64,000 nt of DNA from Methylotetracoccus oryzae (GTDB lineage Bacteria; Pseudomonadota; Gammaproteobacteria; Methylococcales; Methylococcaceae): assembly GCF_006175985.1 (NCBI RefSeq), contig NZ_SRSH01000019.1, forward strand, positions 1-64,000, in the 5' to 3' direction. Below, one piece after another: positions 26,754-35,697 of this stretch (its first letter is position 1; every line of letters starts with the position of its first letter). Position numbers and translations under genes: made by a program. The notes beneath the pieces were generated by a model. That model was not told where the DNA came from. It was given only the letters and a program-made list of their open reading frames with translations, and searched no databases.

Positions 26754-28273
26754 GGGCTCACTGTAAACAGGTCGCGGAATGCAGAATCTTTGACTCCGGT
26801 CGGCAAACGACGGTCGTCGGCGGGTTTGGACTCGCTGCCGTCGTCCCAGCTCCCACCGGCCGCACGGTAAAGGGCAATCCAGGCCGATGAGGACTCCTGC
26901 CTGAGCTCGGCCACGCTGCGCTCTGCCACCAGCGCCTGTCGGCGCGAAGCCTCCGCATCGATCAAGCTGCCGAAGCCGGCCTGGTACAGCTCCCGCATCG
27001 CCCGGAAGTTCGACCGATAGCCGTCGGCTGCTGCCGTGGCTTTGGGCAAGCGGTCCTCGGCATTCTTCAGTCGCACCAATGCTTCTTCGACTTCCTTGGC
27101 CGCGGTGCGGACGGTCGCGCGGAACCGGGATGCAGCGGCCTCGTAACGGGCCCTTGCCGCTTCGACGTCCGCGGCCCGTTTGCCGGCATCGAAAAGGGGC
27201 AGGTTCAGCGTCGGACCGACCGCCCAGGTGTTGGCCAGAAACAGGTCCGCCGCACTCAGACTCTGGATCTGCGGGGTGATGTTCCCCGACAGGCTCAGCC
27301 GCGGATAGCGCTTGGCTTCTTCGATGCCGATGGTCGCGCTGGCCTCGGCGACCTCCCGTTCGGCGGCGGCCACGTCGGGGCGCTGCATCAGCACCTTGGC
27401 CGGGAGCCCGCTGAGATGGAAAGGCGGAGGCTCCGGCAGCTTTGCCACGCGCTCCGGGTTGCCGGTCAGCCGGTGACGGACCTCGACTTCGCTGAGCGCG
27501 GTCAGTGCGACCAGACCCTTGACGGCACGGTCGCACAAGCCCTTTTGGCGCATGACGATCTCCTGGCCGTCCGCCGCGCTGGCATCGGCCAGGGCGACGT
27601 CCGCGGGCGCCCGGAACCCGGCCTTCCCGACGATGTCCGTCAGGCGCGCCGTCTCGGTTCGCGACGCGGCATCCGCCTCGGCGATTTGCACGAGCACCTC
27701 GCACTGCCGGTAATTCAGGTAGGCATTGGCAACTTCGACGGCCACCGCCACGCGGGCGTCATGCCACGCGGCATGCCGCGCGTCGAGCTGGCGCTGCGCC
27801 GCTTCCCGCTGCCGCGCGACGCTGCCGAACAGATCGACCTCCCAGTTCGACTGCAAGCCGAACTGGTAGCGGGTCCACTGAAACGGCGGCCCACCGAAAG
27901 TCACTTCGGCGAAATTGGCGTCCGCCTGACCGTCGAGGCGAGGCAGACCCGCCCCTATCGCCCCGACCATGCCGGCGCGAGCCTGTTCGATGCGGGAACG
28001 GGCGTCGGCCACCGAGGCACTCTCCCGTTGCGCAGCGGTCAGGAAGCGGGTCAACACCGGATCATTGAAGCGATCCCACCAGCGCTTCAATTCCGCCGGA
28101 TTGCCGCGATGCGCGATGGGGACGTCGGGTTGTGCCGCTTGCCAACGCTTGACGGCGGTAGCCGCGGCAGGCTGGTAATCCGGGCCCACGGTCGCGATCA
28201 ACCCGCCGCCACATCCCGATAGCAGGGACAGCAGGACCGTCAGGCATCTTCGGGTGATCTCAGCTCGCGCCAC
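26750..28273 (-). CDS. RND outer-membrane lipoprotein (NodT/OprM family)
   Basis: The 507-residue outer-membrane factor has the lipobox LLSLLSGCGGG, the family motif LKRWWDRFNDPVLTRFLTAA and two OEP repeats, ending near ALYRAAGGSW, a typical NodT-family tail. The start is GTG at 28271-28273, which overlaps the end of the TetR gene by 14 bases, so regulator and pump are translated from one message. The gene provides the exit duct for the RND pump. Confidence 0.92.
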   Translation of the reverse strand: MARAEITRRCLTVLLSLLSGCGGGLIATVGPDYQPAAATAVKRWQAAQPDVPIAHRGNPAELKRWWDRFNDPVLTRFLTAAQRESASVADARSRIEQARAGMVGAIGAGLPRLDGQADANFAEVTFGGPPFQWTRYQFGLQSNWEVDLFGSVARQREAAQRQLDARHAAWHDARVAVAVEVANAYLNYRQCEVLVQIAEADAASRTETARLTDIVGKAGFRAPADVALADASAADGQEIVMRQKGLCDRAVKGLVALTALSEVEVRHRLTGNPERVAKLPEPPPFHLSGLPAKVLMQRPDVAAAEREVAEASATIGIEEAKRYPRLSLSGNITPQIQSLSAADLFLANTWAVGPTLNLPLFDAGKRAADVEAARARYEAAASRFRATVRTAAKEVEEALVRLKNAEDRLPKATAAADGYRSNFRAMRELYQAGFGSLIDAEASRRQALVAERSVAELRQESSSAWIALYRAAGGSWDDGSESKPADDRRLPTGVKDSAFRDLFTVSP

Positions 28274-28928
28274 GATCCCCCTGCCCTGCGCGGCGCCGCG
28301 CCTCGCCTTCGATCATGGACCACGCATAGTCCGCCAGGCGTTCGCCCAGAACGTCGACGTCCTGCGCGGAACCGAGCATCTCCGGGGCCACGTTCGACAC
28401 CACGTCCAGCCCCACGTAGAAGTGCACGGCCATCCCAATGATGGAGAACGCGAGCCGATGGACGTCGACGTCGACACCGGGCAGTCCCAGGTACCGGGTC
28501 AACATCGCGACGAGCGCATCGTGCTGCGGCTTGATCTCGGCATCGATCGCTTCCTGCCACGCTCCGGTCGGCTCGATCATCTCGCGGAAATGGAGCTTCA
28601 TTACAAGCCGGGTTTCCTCACCCCGCTTCAGCGGCTCCAGGAAATCGCGGAACAGCAGCTTCAGCGCTTCCGGCATCGCCAGTTCCGCGTAAGTTCCGAG
28701 ATTTGCCCCGCAGGGCGTGTCGCCCATCGGCTCGGTGAACGCGGCCCGGTACAGGCCCGCCTTGTCGCCGAAGTAGTAGCGAATGGCCGAGATGTTGGCG
28801 CCGGCCAGCTCGCAGATCTCGCGGGTCGTCGCCCCTTCGTAGCCCTTTTCGGCGAACAGCCGCAGGGCGGCCATCACCAGTCGGCTGCGCGCATCCTGGC
28901 CATCCATGACGTCATCGGTATCTTTCAA
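28260..28928 (-). CDS. TetR-family repressor of the RND operon (CerR-like)
   Basis: The roughly 222-residue TetR regulator has an N-terminal helix-turn-helix (LFAEKGYEGATTREICELAG, then ANISAIRYYFGDKAGLYRAA). Its C-terminal ligand domain resembles the CerR/CecR group (DUF1956). The start is uncertain: TTG 28928 has GAGGT at good spacing, and ATG 28907 is the conservative alternative giving 215 residues. The first gene of the RND operon, it overlaps the next by 14 bases, so the repressor controls its own synthesis. Two palindromic operators lie immediately upstream. Ligand unknown. Confidence 0.88.
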   Translation of the reverse strand: MKDTDDVMDGQDARSRLVMAALRLFAEKGYEGATTREICELAGANISAIRYYFGDKAGLYRAAFTEPMGDTPCGANLGTYAELAMPEALKLLFRDFLEPLKRGEETRLVMKLHFREMIEPTGAWQEAIDAEIKPQHDALVAMLTRYLGLPGVDVDVHRLAFSIIGMAVHFYVGLDVVSNVAPEMLGSAQDVDVLGERLADYAWSMIEGEARRRAGQGDRGAS

Positions 28929-28967
28929 GAGCTGACCTCGCAGCGTTTTGGCATCGTCAAAAGCAGT

Positions 28968-29011
28968 CAATCAAACGATTGAATGTCATTGTCTTAATCA
29001 AGCGTTTGATT
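28968..29011. promoter_or_regulatory. Twin TetR-type operators upstream of the RND operon
   Basis: Two related inverted repeats lie here: CAATCAAACGATTG at 28968-28981 and AATCAAGCGTTTGATT at 28996-29011. Their centres are about 29 bp apart, close to three helical turns. Both contain the half-site ATCAA(A/G)CG. Their position just before the repressor gene indicates autoregulation. Confidence 0.75.
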
Positions 29012-29495
29012 GTCAAGAACAGCGAATGACATTGCGCCGATCGGCTACTTGCAGAGGCGCAACGGGTCTTCGGGCAGGAAGAACTAACGGCTGGACAGCA
29101 CCAGTGGTCCGCTGGCGTGGCCCGCAACCTTTGCCCGCCGTTCAGGCTGACCGGTGATCAGCGGGTTGGAGGGTCATCCATCCGGCAGGTTAAGCCCCGG
29201 CCACTGGACGGACGGCGGATCGGAACACTAAGCCACGAAGCTCCTCCGCGATCGATCCGTCAGCGGATAGCCGCAGCTGTGTCGTTTGGCGAGACGGACT
29301 GAGCGGTTTCAAGCAAAGGGAATAGCACGGCCGGAGATCAACCGGCCGCAGGAAATCACGGCGAACGGTTGAAGCCGTGTATCCCGGGCCATTGGTTCAC
29401 TGCGGGCACGCTTTATGCTGCGTCTAGATCGGTGAGCGGAACGTCGATGTCCGCCACCCGGTGGCGTTCAATACAGGCTTTCAACGGAGTTGGAC
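29012..29495. other. Intergenic region without a recognised gene
   Basis: Nearly 500 bases between the divergent edge of the RND operon and the 32-residue peptide gene show no convincing coding frame, RNA structure or mobile-element end. Promoters for the downstream small gene probably lie near its 3' end, but no strong consensus box stands out. Confidence 0.4.
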
Positions 29496-29594
29496 ATGGA
29501 ACTGGACATCAAGAACATCAAGAGCTTGATTTATGCGGTCGGCATTACCCTGGTGGCTTATCTGGCCGCGGTCGGCATCGTCAAGGCGATGTAA
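29496..29594 (+). CDS. 32-residue single-pass membrane peptide
   Basis: The frame encodes MELDIKNIKSLIYAVGITLV followed by AYLAAVGIVKAM and TAA. An excellent Shine-Dalgarno sequence (GGAG, seven bases before ATG) precedes it. The peptide has an amphipathic charged N-terminus and one hydrophobic helix, typical of small regulatory membrane proteins. It lies alone on the plus strand with no neighbour closer than about 300 bp. I do not recognise a family, but the ribosome-binding site and composition make translation likely. Confidence 0.6.
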   Translation: MELDIKNIKSLIYAVGITLVAYLAAVGIVKAM

Positions 29595-29890
29595 GCGTTC
29601 GCGTCCCGCCCCGGATACCAGACGCCGAAAGCGATATCCGGGGCACCCCTTTCCGTGGCACTGCCAAGGCAGTCCGTCAGTCAATTGCGCTCAACACAAC
29701 GAGTTGCGTGGGCAACGCACCGCGCAGAGTGCTCCACGCCTCCGTTCCGTGTAATCCGGGAAAATCTCAAAGTAGCCGAGAAAACGCCGAGCTGGGGAAG
29801 GCATCACACCCCATGCCCACCCTAGGTACCGAGCCAGTCGCCACCTGCGGAATGCGGCACGTCCGCCATTGAATTCAGGCCGCGCAGGAC

Positions 29891-30397
29891 TCAGGGCTGC
29901 TCCAAATGCACCGCCAAATCCCTAAGCCAGGCGATGAAACGCGCCACCTCAGCTTGCGCCGCAGTCCAGGTATCCGGGTACTGCATCGCCAAGGCATCCA
30001 GCCGTTCCGGATCGAGTTCGAACCCGTACAGATGACGCACGATATGGCGGAACCCGAGAAATTCGCGCAGGCGCACCGCAGTCGCAGAAGAGACGATCGC
30101 CGGGCGACCCTCGCGCGCCTGGGCCATCCGGTCGAGCAGCCGCTTATGCCGATCGGCCCCGGACGGCAATCCGCCATTCAGTTCCACCGCAACCAACTGC
30201 AGGATTCTCTCCACACCGCCGTAGAAGTTGTGCAGCTTGAGCGCCAGGGTCTCGCGAAACAATGGCGCATGCTCCAGGTCGCGACGTATCTCGGCTCGCA
30301 CATGGGCGATGGCAGGCGCCAGCTCCGCGAGGCGCTCCAACTCCATCGTCAGGTCGGCGGCCAGCTCGCGGAGGCTTGCAGGATCAATCGGTCGCAT
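29891..30397 (-). CDS. hepT: HepT-like HEPN toxin
   Basis: The 168-residue helical protein carries the HEPN ribonuclease motif RHIVRHLY, which fits RX4HXY exactly. In the type VII HepT-MntA systems this His/Arg pair cuts RNA and the Tyr is the residue AMPylated by the antitoxin. The body (LRELAADLTMELERLAELAP, VERILQLVAVELNGGLP) fits the four-helix HEPN fold. The start overlaps the end of the nucleotidyltransferase gene by 14 bases. The protein is somewhat longer than many HepT proteins (about 130-150). All key residues are present, so the toxin is probably functional. Confidence 0.85.
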   Translation of the reverse strand: MRPIDPASLRELAADLTMELERLAELAPAIAHVRAEIRRDLEHAPLFRETLALKLHNFYGGVERILQLVAVELNGGLPSGADRHKRLLDRMAQAREGRPAIVSSATAVRLREFLGFRHIVRHLYGFELDPERLDALAMQYPDTWTAAQAEVARFIAWLRDLAVHLEQP

Positions 30398-30770
30398 CGA
30401 CTTCGCATCCCGTTGCCAGCACCCGCTCGCGAAAATGCTGGCTCAGACTTTCCAGGGGCTTCAAGTCGACCGTACGGTCCGTCAAGCCGTTCGCCATCGC
30501 CAAGGCCGCAAAGAAGCGATCTGCATCCAGCCCCTCGACTGCGATGTCGAGGTCGGAGCGCTCGGTGAAACGGCCTCGCACGAGTGATCCGAACACGATC
30601 ACGCGCGTCGCACCGAACTGATCGCGCAATACCCCCGCGATGCGCCTGACTTCCTCCCAGGCCACCCGTTCCATTTCCTGCCGTTGGCGTGCGTGAGCCG
30701 ACAGCGCGCGCCGCCAGTATTCGAGCTGGCTCGGCGACACCTCGGATGGATTGGAGGGGTGGCTCATCAT
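30384..30770 (-). CDS. mntA: MntA-like nucleotidyltransferase antitoxin
   Basis: The minimal nucleotidyltransferase of about 128 residues keeps GSLVRGRFTERSDLD, an exact GSX10DXD active site. Enzymes of this type neutralise HepT by adding AMP units to its Tyr. The start MMSHPSNP at 30770 is chosen because the region upstream in the longer frame (to 30851) is unlike the family; the Shine-Dalgarno signal is weak either way. The C-terminus overlaps hepT. Antitoxin-first order is one of the known arrangements. Confidence 0.82.
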   Translation of the reverse strand: MMSHPSNPSEVSPSQLEYWRRALSAHARQRQEMERVAWEEVRRIAGVLRDQFGATRVIVFGSLVRGRFTERSDLDIAVEGLDADRFFAALAMANGLTDRTVDLKPLESLSQHFRERVLATGCEVDATD

Positions 30771-31006
30771 GAAAGGCAAGGAGCGATAGGGGTTTGGGAT
30801 CGATCTGGGTTGGCGAGGGAAACGCGACGTTGCGACTGCCGTTCTGAGCATGCCCCGCTCGAGTTAGGCTGTCAAACGGCGCACTGCGGCGCATCCCCGG
30901 GGCTTGAGATTTGATTCCTATGGCTTGCCTTCTTCCATCGAGCCATGTCCGATCGAACCCCGCCGTCAGCGCCCTGCCTTTTCGCGCCATCGCCGGCCAG
31001 GGCAAT

Positions 31007-34000
31007 TCATGATTTGCCCTTGCGCGCATCCCAGGCTTCCTTGAGCCGCTTGGCCGAGATCGGGTAGGCGGTCTTCAGCATTTGCGCGAACAGCGACACG
31101 CGGTATTCCTCGAGGCTCCAGCGGAATTCGTCGCGCTCGGGCCAGAGACCACGCGGATCGGCCTTGACCCTGGTCCAATATGGGGTCCAGAACGCCTGTA
31201 CCTCGACCATCAGCTTCTGGTCACGGCCGGGGTCGCTCTGGGCCTTGTCGAGACGATGGTCCATCGCCTTCAGGTAACGCGGCAGCTCGGTCAACTGGCG
31301 GGCCGGCGTGCGCACGACGAAGCCGCGGAAGATCATCAGGGCCAGTTGTTCGCGCAGGTCCTTGCGGGTGGACTCGGGCAGCCGTCCTTCGAGTTTGCGC
31401 GCGATCGCAATCCGCTGCGTCAGGACGCTGTCGACCAGACGACTGAGCTTGTCGGCCTCCGTGACCAGTTCGCCGCGGTGTTGAGCCAGCGTGGCATCGA
31501 ACGCGGCACGGGTCCGGATGGCTCCCGGATCGACGACGAACAGCGCGCCGACGATGCGGTCCAGCAAGTCGTCGCGCAGTTCGCGCGCCGTCGTCAGATC
31601 GGCATGGCATAGCGGATGCGCCGGCAACTGCCGGTAGGCCAGCTCGGCCGCGGCGCCGACCACGAGGCTCTTGCGCAGGTATTTGAGTTCCTTGTTCAGG
31701 CTGAGCCGGAACAGCCGGATCAGGCCTTGCTCGTGCTGCCGCGCGGCCTCAGCCTCGGTGTCGAACACCTTGACCCCGACGGTGTCACCTTCGTCGATGA
31801 TGGCCTGATAGCCGTGGATCGCCTGGCCGTCGTGCATGCCGTCGAACACGGCCGGCAGATCGTCGAAATCCCAGGCTGTGCGGCGCGTGCAGGTCACGAC
31901 GCTGGCGGCGAGCACCGTGAACGTGTCGACGGCCTTGCGCGAATGTTCGCGCTGCAATGCAGCCAGGTCGCGCGAGCGGCCGACGACGCGCTGGTTCTCG
32001 TCGACCAACGCGAAATTCATGCGCAGATGCACGGGCAGCGTCGTTTCGTCGAAGGCGCTGGTCGGCGGCGTCAGCTTCCCCAGCTTGCGCAGCCCGCCGG
32101 ACAACTGCTCAAACAGCGACCCGCGACGGTAATCCAGCATCGGCAGCACGCGTTCGGCGAAATCCGGCGCCGGCACGAAATGGATGCGGTAGGTCTTGGG
32201 CAGCGAGCGAATCAGACTGACGACCTTCTCGGCGAACAGGCCCGGCACCAGCCACTGGAACGGTTCGGGCGCGAGCTGGTTCAGGCAGTGCAGCGGCACG
32301 ATCGCGGTCACGCCGTCGTCCTCGTGCCCCGGCTCGAAGCGGTATTGCAATGCGATCGTCAGCTGACCGACCTTCAGTTCGTCAGGAAAATCCGTCGCCT
32401 GCACCGCCGAGCGCGCCGGCTGGGTGATGTCATCGCGCGTCAGGAAGAGCAGCTTGGGCTGCTGGCGCTCGGCGTCGCGCCGCCACTTCTCGAAGCTGAT
32501 GCCGTTGACGACGGTGGCCGGCACGCGCTCGTCGAAGAAGCGGTAAATCCAGTCCTCGTCGACGACCAGATCGACCCGCCGCCCCTTCTGCTGCAGGTAT
32601 TCCGCCTCCGTCAGCAGTTCGCGGTTCCGCGTCATGAACGGCGCCTTGCTGTCGTAGTCCATTTGCACCAGCGCCGAACGGATGAAGATCTCGCGCGCGG
32701 CGACGGGGTCGATCTTCTCGTAGGGCACCAAACGGCCGGACTGCACCGTCAACGAGAACAGAGTGGTGCGCTCGTGCACGACCGCGCCGGCCTGCTTGCG
32801 CTCCCAGTGCGGATCGTAATGCTGCCGCTTGATCAGATGCGCGCCGCAGGTCTCGATCCATTCGGGCTCGATCTTCGCGACCGTGCGGCCGTAGACCTTC
32901 GTCGTCTCGACCTGCTCGGCGGTCATGATCCATTTCGGCCGCGCCTTGAACAGGAACGAACCGGGGTGAATCTGGAACTTCAGGCCGCGTGCGCCGAGGT
33001 ACTCGCTCTGCTCGTGTTTGAAGCCGACGTTGGACAGCAACCCGGTCAACAGCGCGCGGTGAATCTGCGGGTACTCGCCCGGAATCTGATTCACGCGCAG
33101 CGCGAGGTCGCCCTTGACCACCTGCATGATCTGCTGCTCGATGTCCTGCCATTCGCGCATGCGCAGGTACGACAGGAAATGATCGCGGCAGTAGGCGCGG
33201 AGCTTCGCGTTCGACAGATGCTTCTTCTGTTCCTCGTGGTCCTTCCATAGGTTCAGGTAGGCAAGGAAGTCGGTATGTTCGTGCCGGAAGCGCGCATGCG
33301 ACTGATCGGCCGCGGCGGCCTTTTCGACCGGGCGCTCGCGCGGGTCCTGCACGCTCAGCGCCGCGACGATGATGGCAACCTCGGCCAGGCAATGCTCGTC
33401 GGCGGCGGCCAGCAACATCCGGCCGAGGCGTGGATCCAGCGGGAACTTCGCCAGCCGGCGGCCGATGTCGGTCAGCCCGCCCTGCGCGTCCAGCGCGTTG
33501 ATCTCCTGCAGCGTCTTCAGACCGTCGCGGATGGCTCGATCGTCGGGCGGCTCGATGAACGGGAAGCGGCTGATGTCGCCCAGGCCGAGCACCTTCATCT
33601 GCAGGATCACCGCCGCCAGGTTGGTGCGCAGGATCTCGGGCTCGGTGAACACCGGCCGGCCCTGGAAATCCATCTCCGAATACAGGCGGATGCAGATGCC
33701 GGGACCCAAGCGCCCGCAGCGCCCGGAGCGCTGGTTGGCGCTGGCCTGCGAGACCTTCTCGATCGGCAGCCGTTGCAGCTTGCTGCGTGCGCTGTAGCGG
33801 CTGATGCGCGCATAGCCGGTGTCGATCACGCTGCGGATGCCGGGCACCGTCAGCGAGGTTTCGGCGACATTGGTCGCCAGCACGATGCGGCGCTGGCCGC
33901 GGGGCTTGAACACCCGTTCCTGCTCGGCGCCCGACAAGCGCGAGAAGAGGGGCAGGATCTCGCAGGCGTGCGGGTGATGCTTGCGCAGCGACTCGGCGGT

Positions 34001-34933
34001 CTCGCGAATCTCGCGCTCGCCGCTCAGGAAGATCAGGATGTCGCCTTGCCCTTCGCGCCACAGTTCGTCGACCGCCTCCACGATCGCGCGCTGCTCGCTG
34101 CGATCGGTTTCGTCGGCCGCTTCCTCGACGCCGACCGGCCGATAGCGCACGTCGACCGGATAGGTCCGGCCCGAGGCATGGATAATCGGCGCGTCGTCGA
34201 AATGACGCGAGAAGCGCTCCGGGTCGATGGTCGCCGAGGTGATGATCAGCTTCAGGTCGCGCCGTCGCGGCAGCAGCCACTTGACGTAGCCGATCAGGAA
34301 ATCGATGTTCAGGCTGCGTTCGTGCGCCTCGTCGATGATCAGCGTGTCGTACTGGTCGAGGAATCGGTCGTTCTGCGTCTCCGCCAGCAGGATGCCGTCG
34401 GTCATCAGTTTGATCAGGCTCTCGGGGCGCGTCTGGTCGTGGAAGCGCACCTTGTACCCGACCGACTCCCCCAGCGGCTGGCCCAGTTCCTCGGCGATCC
34501 GCACGGCTACCGTGCGCGCCGCGATGCGCCGTGGCTGGGTATGGCCGATGTAGCCGGCGACGCCGCGGCCGGCTTCCAGGCAGATCTTCGGCAACTGGGT
34601 GGTCTTGCCCGAACCCGTCTCGCCGCACACGATGATGACCTGATTGGCGAGCAGCGCCTCGCGTATCGCGTCGCGCCGCTCGACGACCGGCAAGTCTTCC
34701 GGGTAGCGGAGATTCGGCAGACTGGCCGCCCGCAACTGTCGCAGCTCGACCGACTTCGCCAGCTCACCGTCGACACGCGCCAGCGTCTCGGCGGCATCCT
34801 GGCCCTTCTTCAGCAGATCGCGCGCCCGGTCGAGGCGCCTGCGCAGCCCGAACTGATCCTTGCGCATGGCCTCCCCCAGCGCACGCTCCAGGCGGCGCAG
34901 GTGCTGCTCCGGCGTCAGTGTGGTCTCGTCCAT
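31007..34933 (-). CDS. hrpA: ATP-dependent RNA helicase HrpA
   Basis: The 1308-residue DEAH-box helicase is full length against about 1300 in E. coli HrpA. Motifs seen in order: Walker A GETGSGKTTQ, DEAH in IIDEAHERSLN, SAT in ITSATIDPERF, and motif VI QRSGRCGRLGPG. HA2/OB domains and the long HrpA-specific C-terminal DUF3418 region follow. The ATG at 34933 overlaps the ABC permease stop by one base (TGATG), so the frame that continues to 35644 is a shadow. HrpA has been linked to rescue of stalled ribosomes and to RNA processing. Confidence 0.95.
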   Translation of the reverse strand: MDETTLTPEQHLRRLERALGEAMRKDQFGLRRRLDRARDLLKKGQDAAETLARVDGELAKSVELRQLRAASLPNLRYPEDLPVVERRDAIREALLANQVIIVCGETGSGKTTQLPKICLEAGRGVAGYIGHTQPRRIAARTVAVRIAEELGQPLGESVGYKVRFHDQTRPESLIKLMTDGILLAETQNDRFLDQYDTLIIDEAHERSLNIDFLIGYVKWLLPRRRDLKLIITSATIDPERFSRHFDDAPIIHASGRTYPVDVRYRPVGVEEAADETDRSEQRAIVEAVDELWREGQGDILIFLSGEREIRETAESLRKHHPHACEILPLFSRLSGAEQERVFKPRGQRRIVLATNVAETSLTVPGIRSVIDTGYARISRYSARSKLQRLPIEKVSQASANQRSGRCGRLGPGICIRLYSEMDFQGRPVFTEPEILRTNLAAVILQMKVLGLGDISRFPFIEPPDDRAIRDGLKTLQEINALDAQGGLTDIGRRLAKFPLDPRLGRMLLAAADEHCLAEVAIIVAALSVQDPRERPVEKAAAADQSHARFRHEHTDFLAYLNLWKDHEEQKKHLSNAKLRAYCRDHFLSYLRMREWQDIEQQIMQVVKGDLALRVNQIPGEYPQIHRALLTGLLSNVGFKHEQSEYLGARGLKFQIHPGSFLFKARPKWIMTAEQVETTKVYGRTVAKIEPEWIETCGAHLIKRQHYDPHWERKQAGAVVHERTTLFSLTVQSGRLVPYEKIDPVAAREIFIRSALVQMDYDSKAPFMTRNRELLTEAEYLQQKGRRVDLVVDEDWIYRFFDERVPATVVNGISFEKWRRDAERQQPKLLFLTRDDITQPARSAVQATDFPDELKVGQLTIALQYRFEPGHEDDGVTAIVPLHCLNQLAPEPFQWLVPGLFAEKVVSLIRSLPKTYRIHFVPAPDFAERVLPMLDYRRGSLFEQLSGGLRKLGKLTPPTSAFDETTLPVHLRMNFALVDENQRVVGRSRDLAALQREHSRKAVDTFTVLAASVVTCTRRTAWDFDDLPAVFDGMHDGQAIHGYQAIIDEGDTVGVKVFDTEAEAARQHEQGLIRLFRLSLNKELKYLRKSLVVGAAAELAYRQLPAHPLCHADLTTARELRDDLLDRIVGALFVVDPGAIRTRAAFDATLAQHRGELVTEADKLSRLVDSVLTQRIAIARKLEGRLPESTRKDLREQLALMIFRGFVVRTPARQLTELPRYLKAMDHRLDKAQSDPGRDQKLMVEVQAFWTPYWTRVKADPRGLWPERDEFRWSLEEYRVSLFAQMLKTAYPISAKRLKEAWDARKGKS

Positions 34934-35697
34934 CAGCACAACAGACGGCGGCGGAAACGCCAGATCGCGAAGCTCGTCGCGCCGAACGCATAGGCGACGG
35001 GCACCAGCAGATGCCAGAGCTGGCCGAGCTCGATCCGCCCGCCGACCAGCGGCCGGATCACCTCGACGACATGTTGCAGCGGCAATAGGGCCGCGCCGAA
35101 GCGGACCGGTTCGGGCAGGGTCGAGAACGGGAAGAACACCCCGCTCAATAGGATCATCGGCGTGATGACCAGCGTGATGTAGTACACGAAGAAGTCGTAA
35201 CTGCGCGCGAAGGACGTCACCAGCAAGGCCAGCGCACCGAAGCACAGCCCGGTGATGAACACGACCGGCAAGACCGCCAGAGCCTGCCAGTCGACGACCA
35301 GCCCCATGCCGGCAGCCACCATCAGGATCAGCGTGCCGCTGATCAGGCTTTTGGTCGCCAGCCACAGCACTTCGCCGGCCACGATGTCGGCGATACCGAG
35401 CGGCGCCGCGAGGATCGCGTCCCAAGTCTTCAGCACCTCCATGCGCGTGTAGGCCAGATACAAGCCTTCGAAGGTCGCGGCATTCATCGCGCTGGTCGAC
35501 AGGATGCCGGCGGTCAGGAAGCCGATGTACGAGACGCCCTGCACCTGACCGACGAAACTGCCGAGGCCGTAACCGAGAGCGAACAGATAGAACAGAGGCT
35601 CGGCGAAGCCCGCCAGCAAGGCCGTGCGCGCACTCTTGCGCCACGCGAGCGCATTGCGCCGCCAGACCGCCAGCCAGCGGCGCACCGTGTCAGCCAT
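34933..35697 (-). CDS. ABC-2 type permease (NodJ-like)
   Basis: The 254-residue protein has six predicted membrane helices and the ABC-2 signature region (ALAWRKSARTALLAGFAEPL near the start; PMILLSGVFFPFSTLPEPVR near helix 5). This matches the NodJ-type exporter permeases, which in many gammaproteobacteria pair with a NodI-like ATPase and have no nodulation role. Its start overlaps the ATPase gene by eight bases, and its stop touches hrpA. Substrate unknown, possibly a lipid or polysaccharide precursor. Confidence 0.88.
   Translation of the reverse strand: MADTVRRWLAVWRRNALAWRKSARTALLAGFAEPLFYLFALGYGLGSFVGQVQGVSYIGFLTAGILSTSAMNAATFEGLYLAYTRMEVLKTWDAILAAPLGIADIVAGEVLWLATKSLISGTLILMVAAGMGLVVDWQALAVLPVVFITGLCFGALALLVTSFARSYDFFVYYITLVITPMILLSGVFFPFSTLPEPVRFGAALLPLQHVVEVIRPLVGGRIELGQLWHLLVPVAYAFGATSFAIWRFRRRLLC

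Noticed and set aside
31616-34993. Several long plus-strand frames opposite hrpA
   Set aside because: HrpA motifs occupy the minus strand continuously; the plus-strand frames are His/Arg/Gln-rich shadows.
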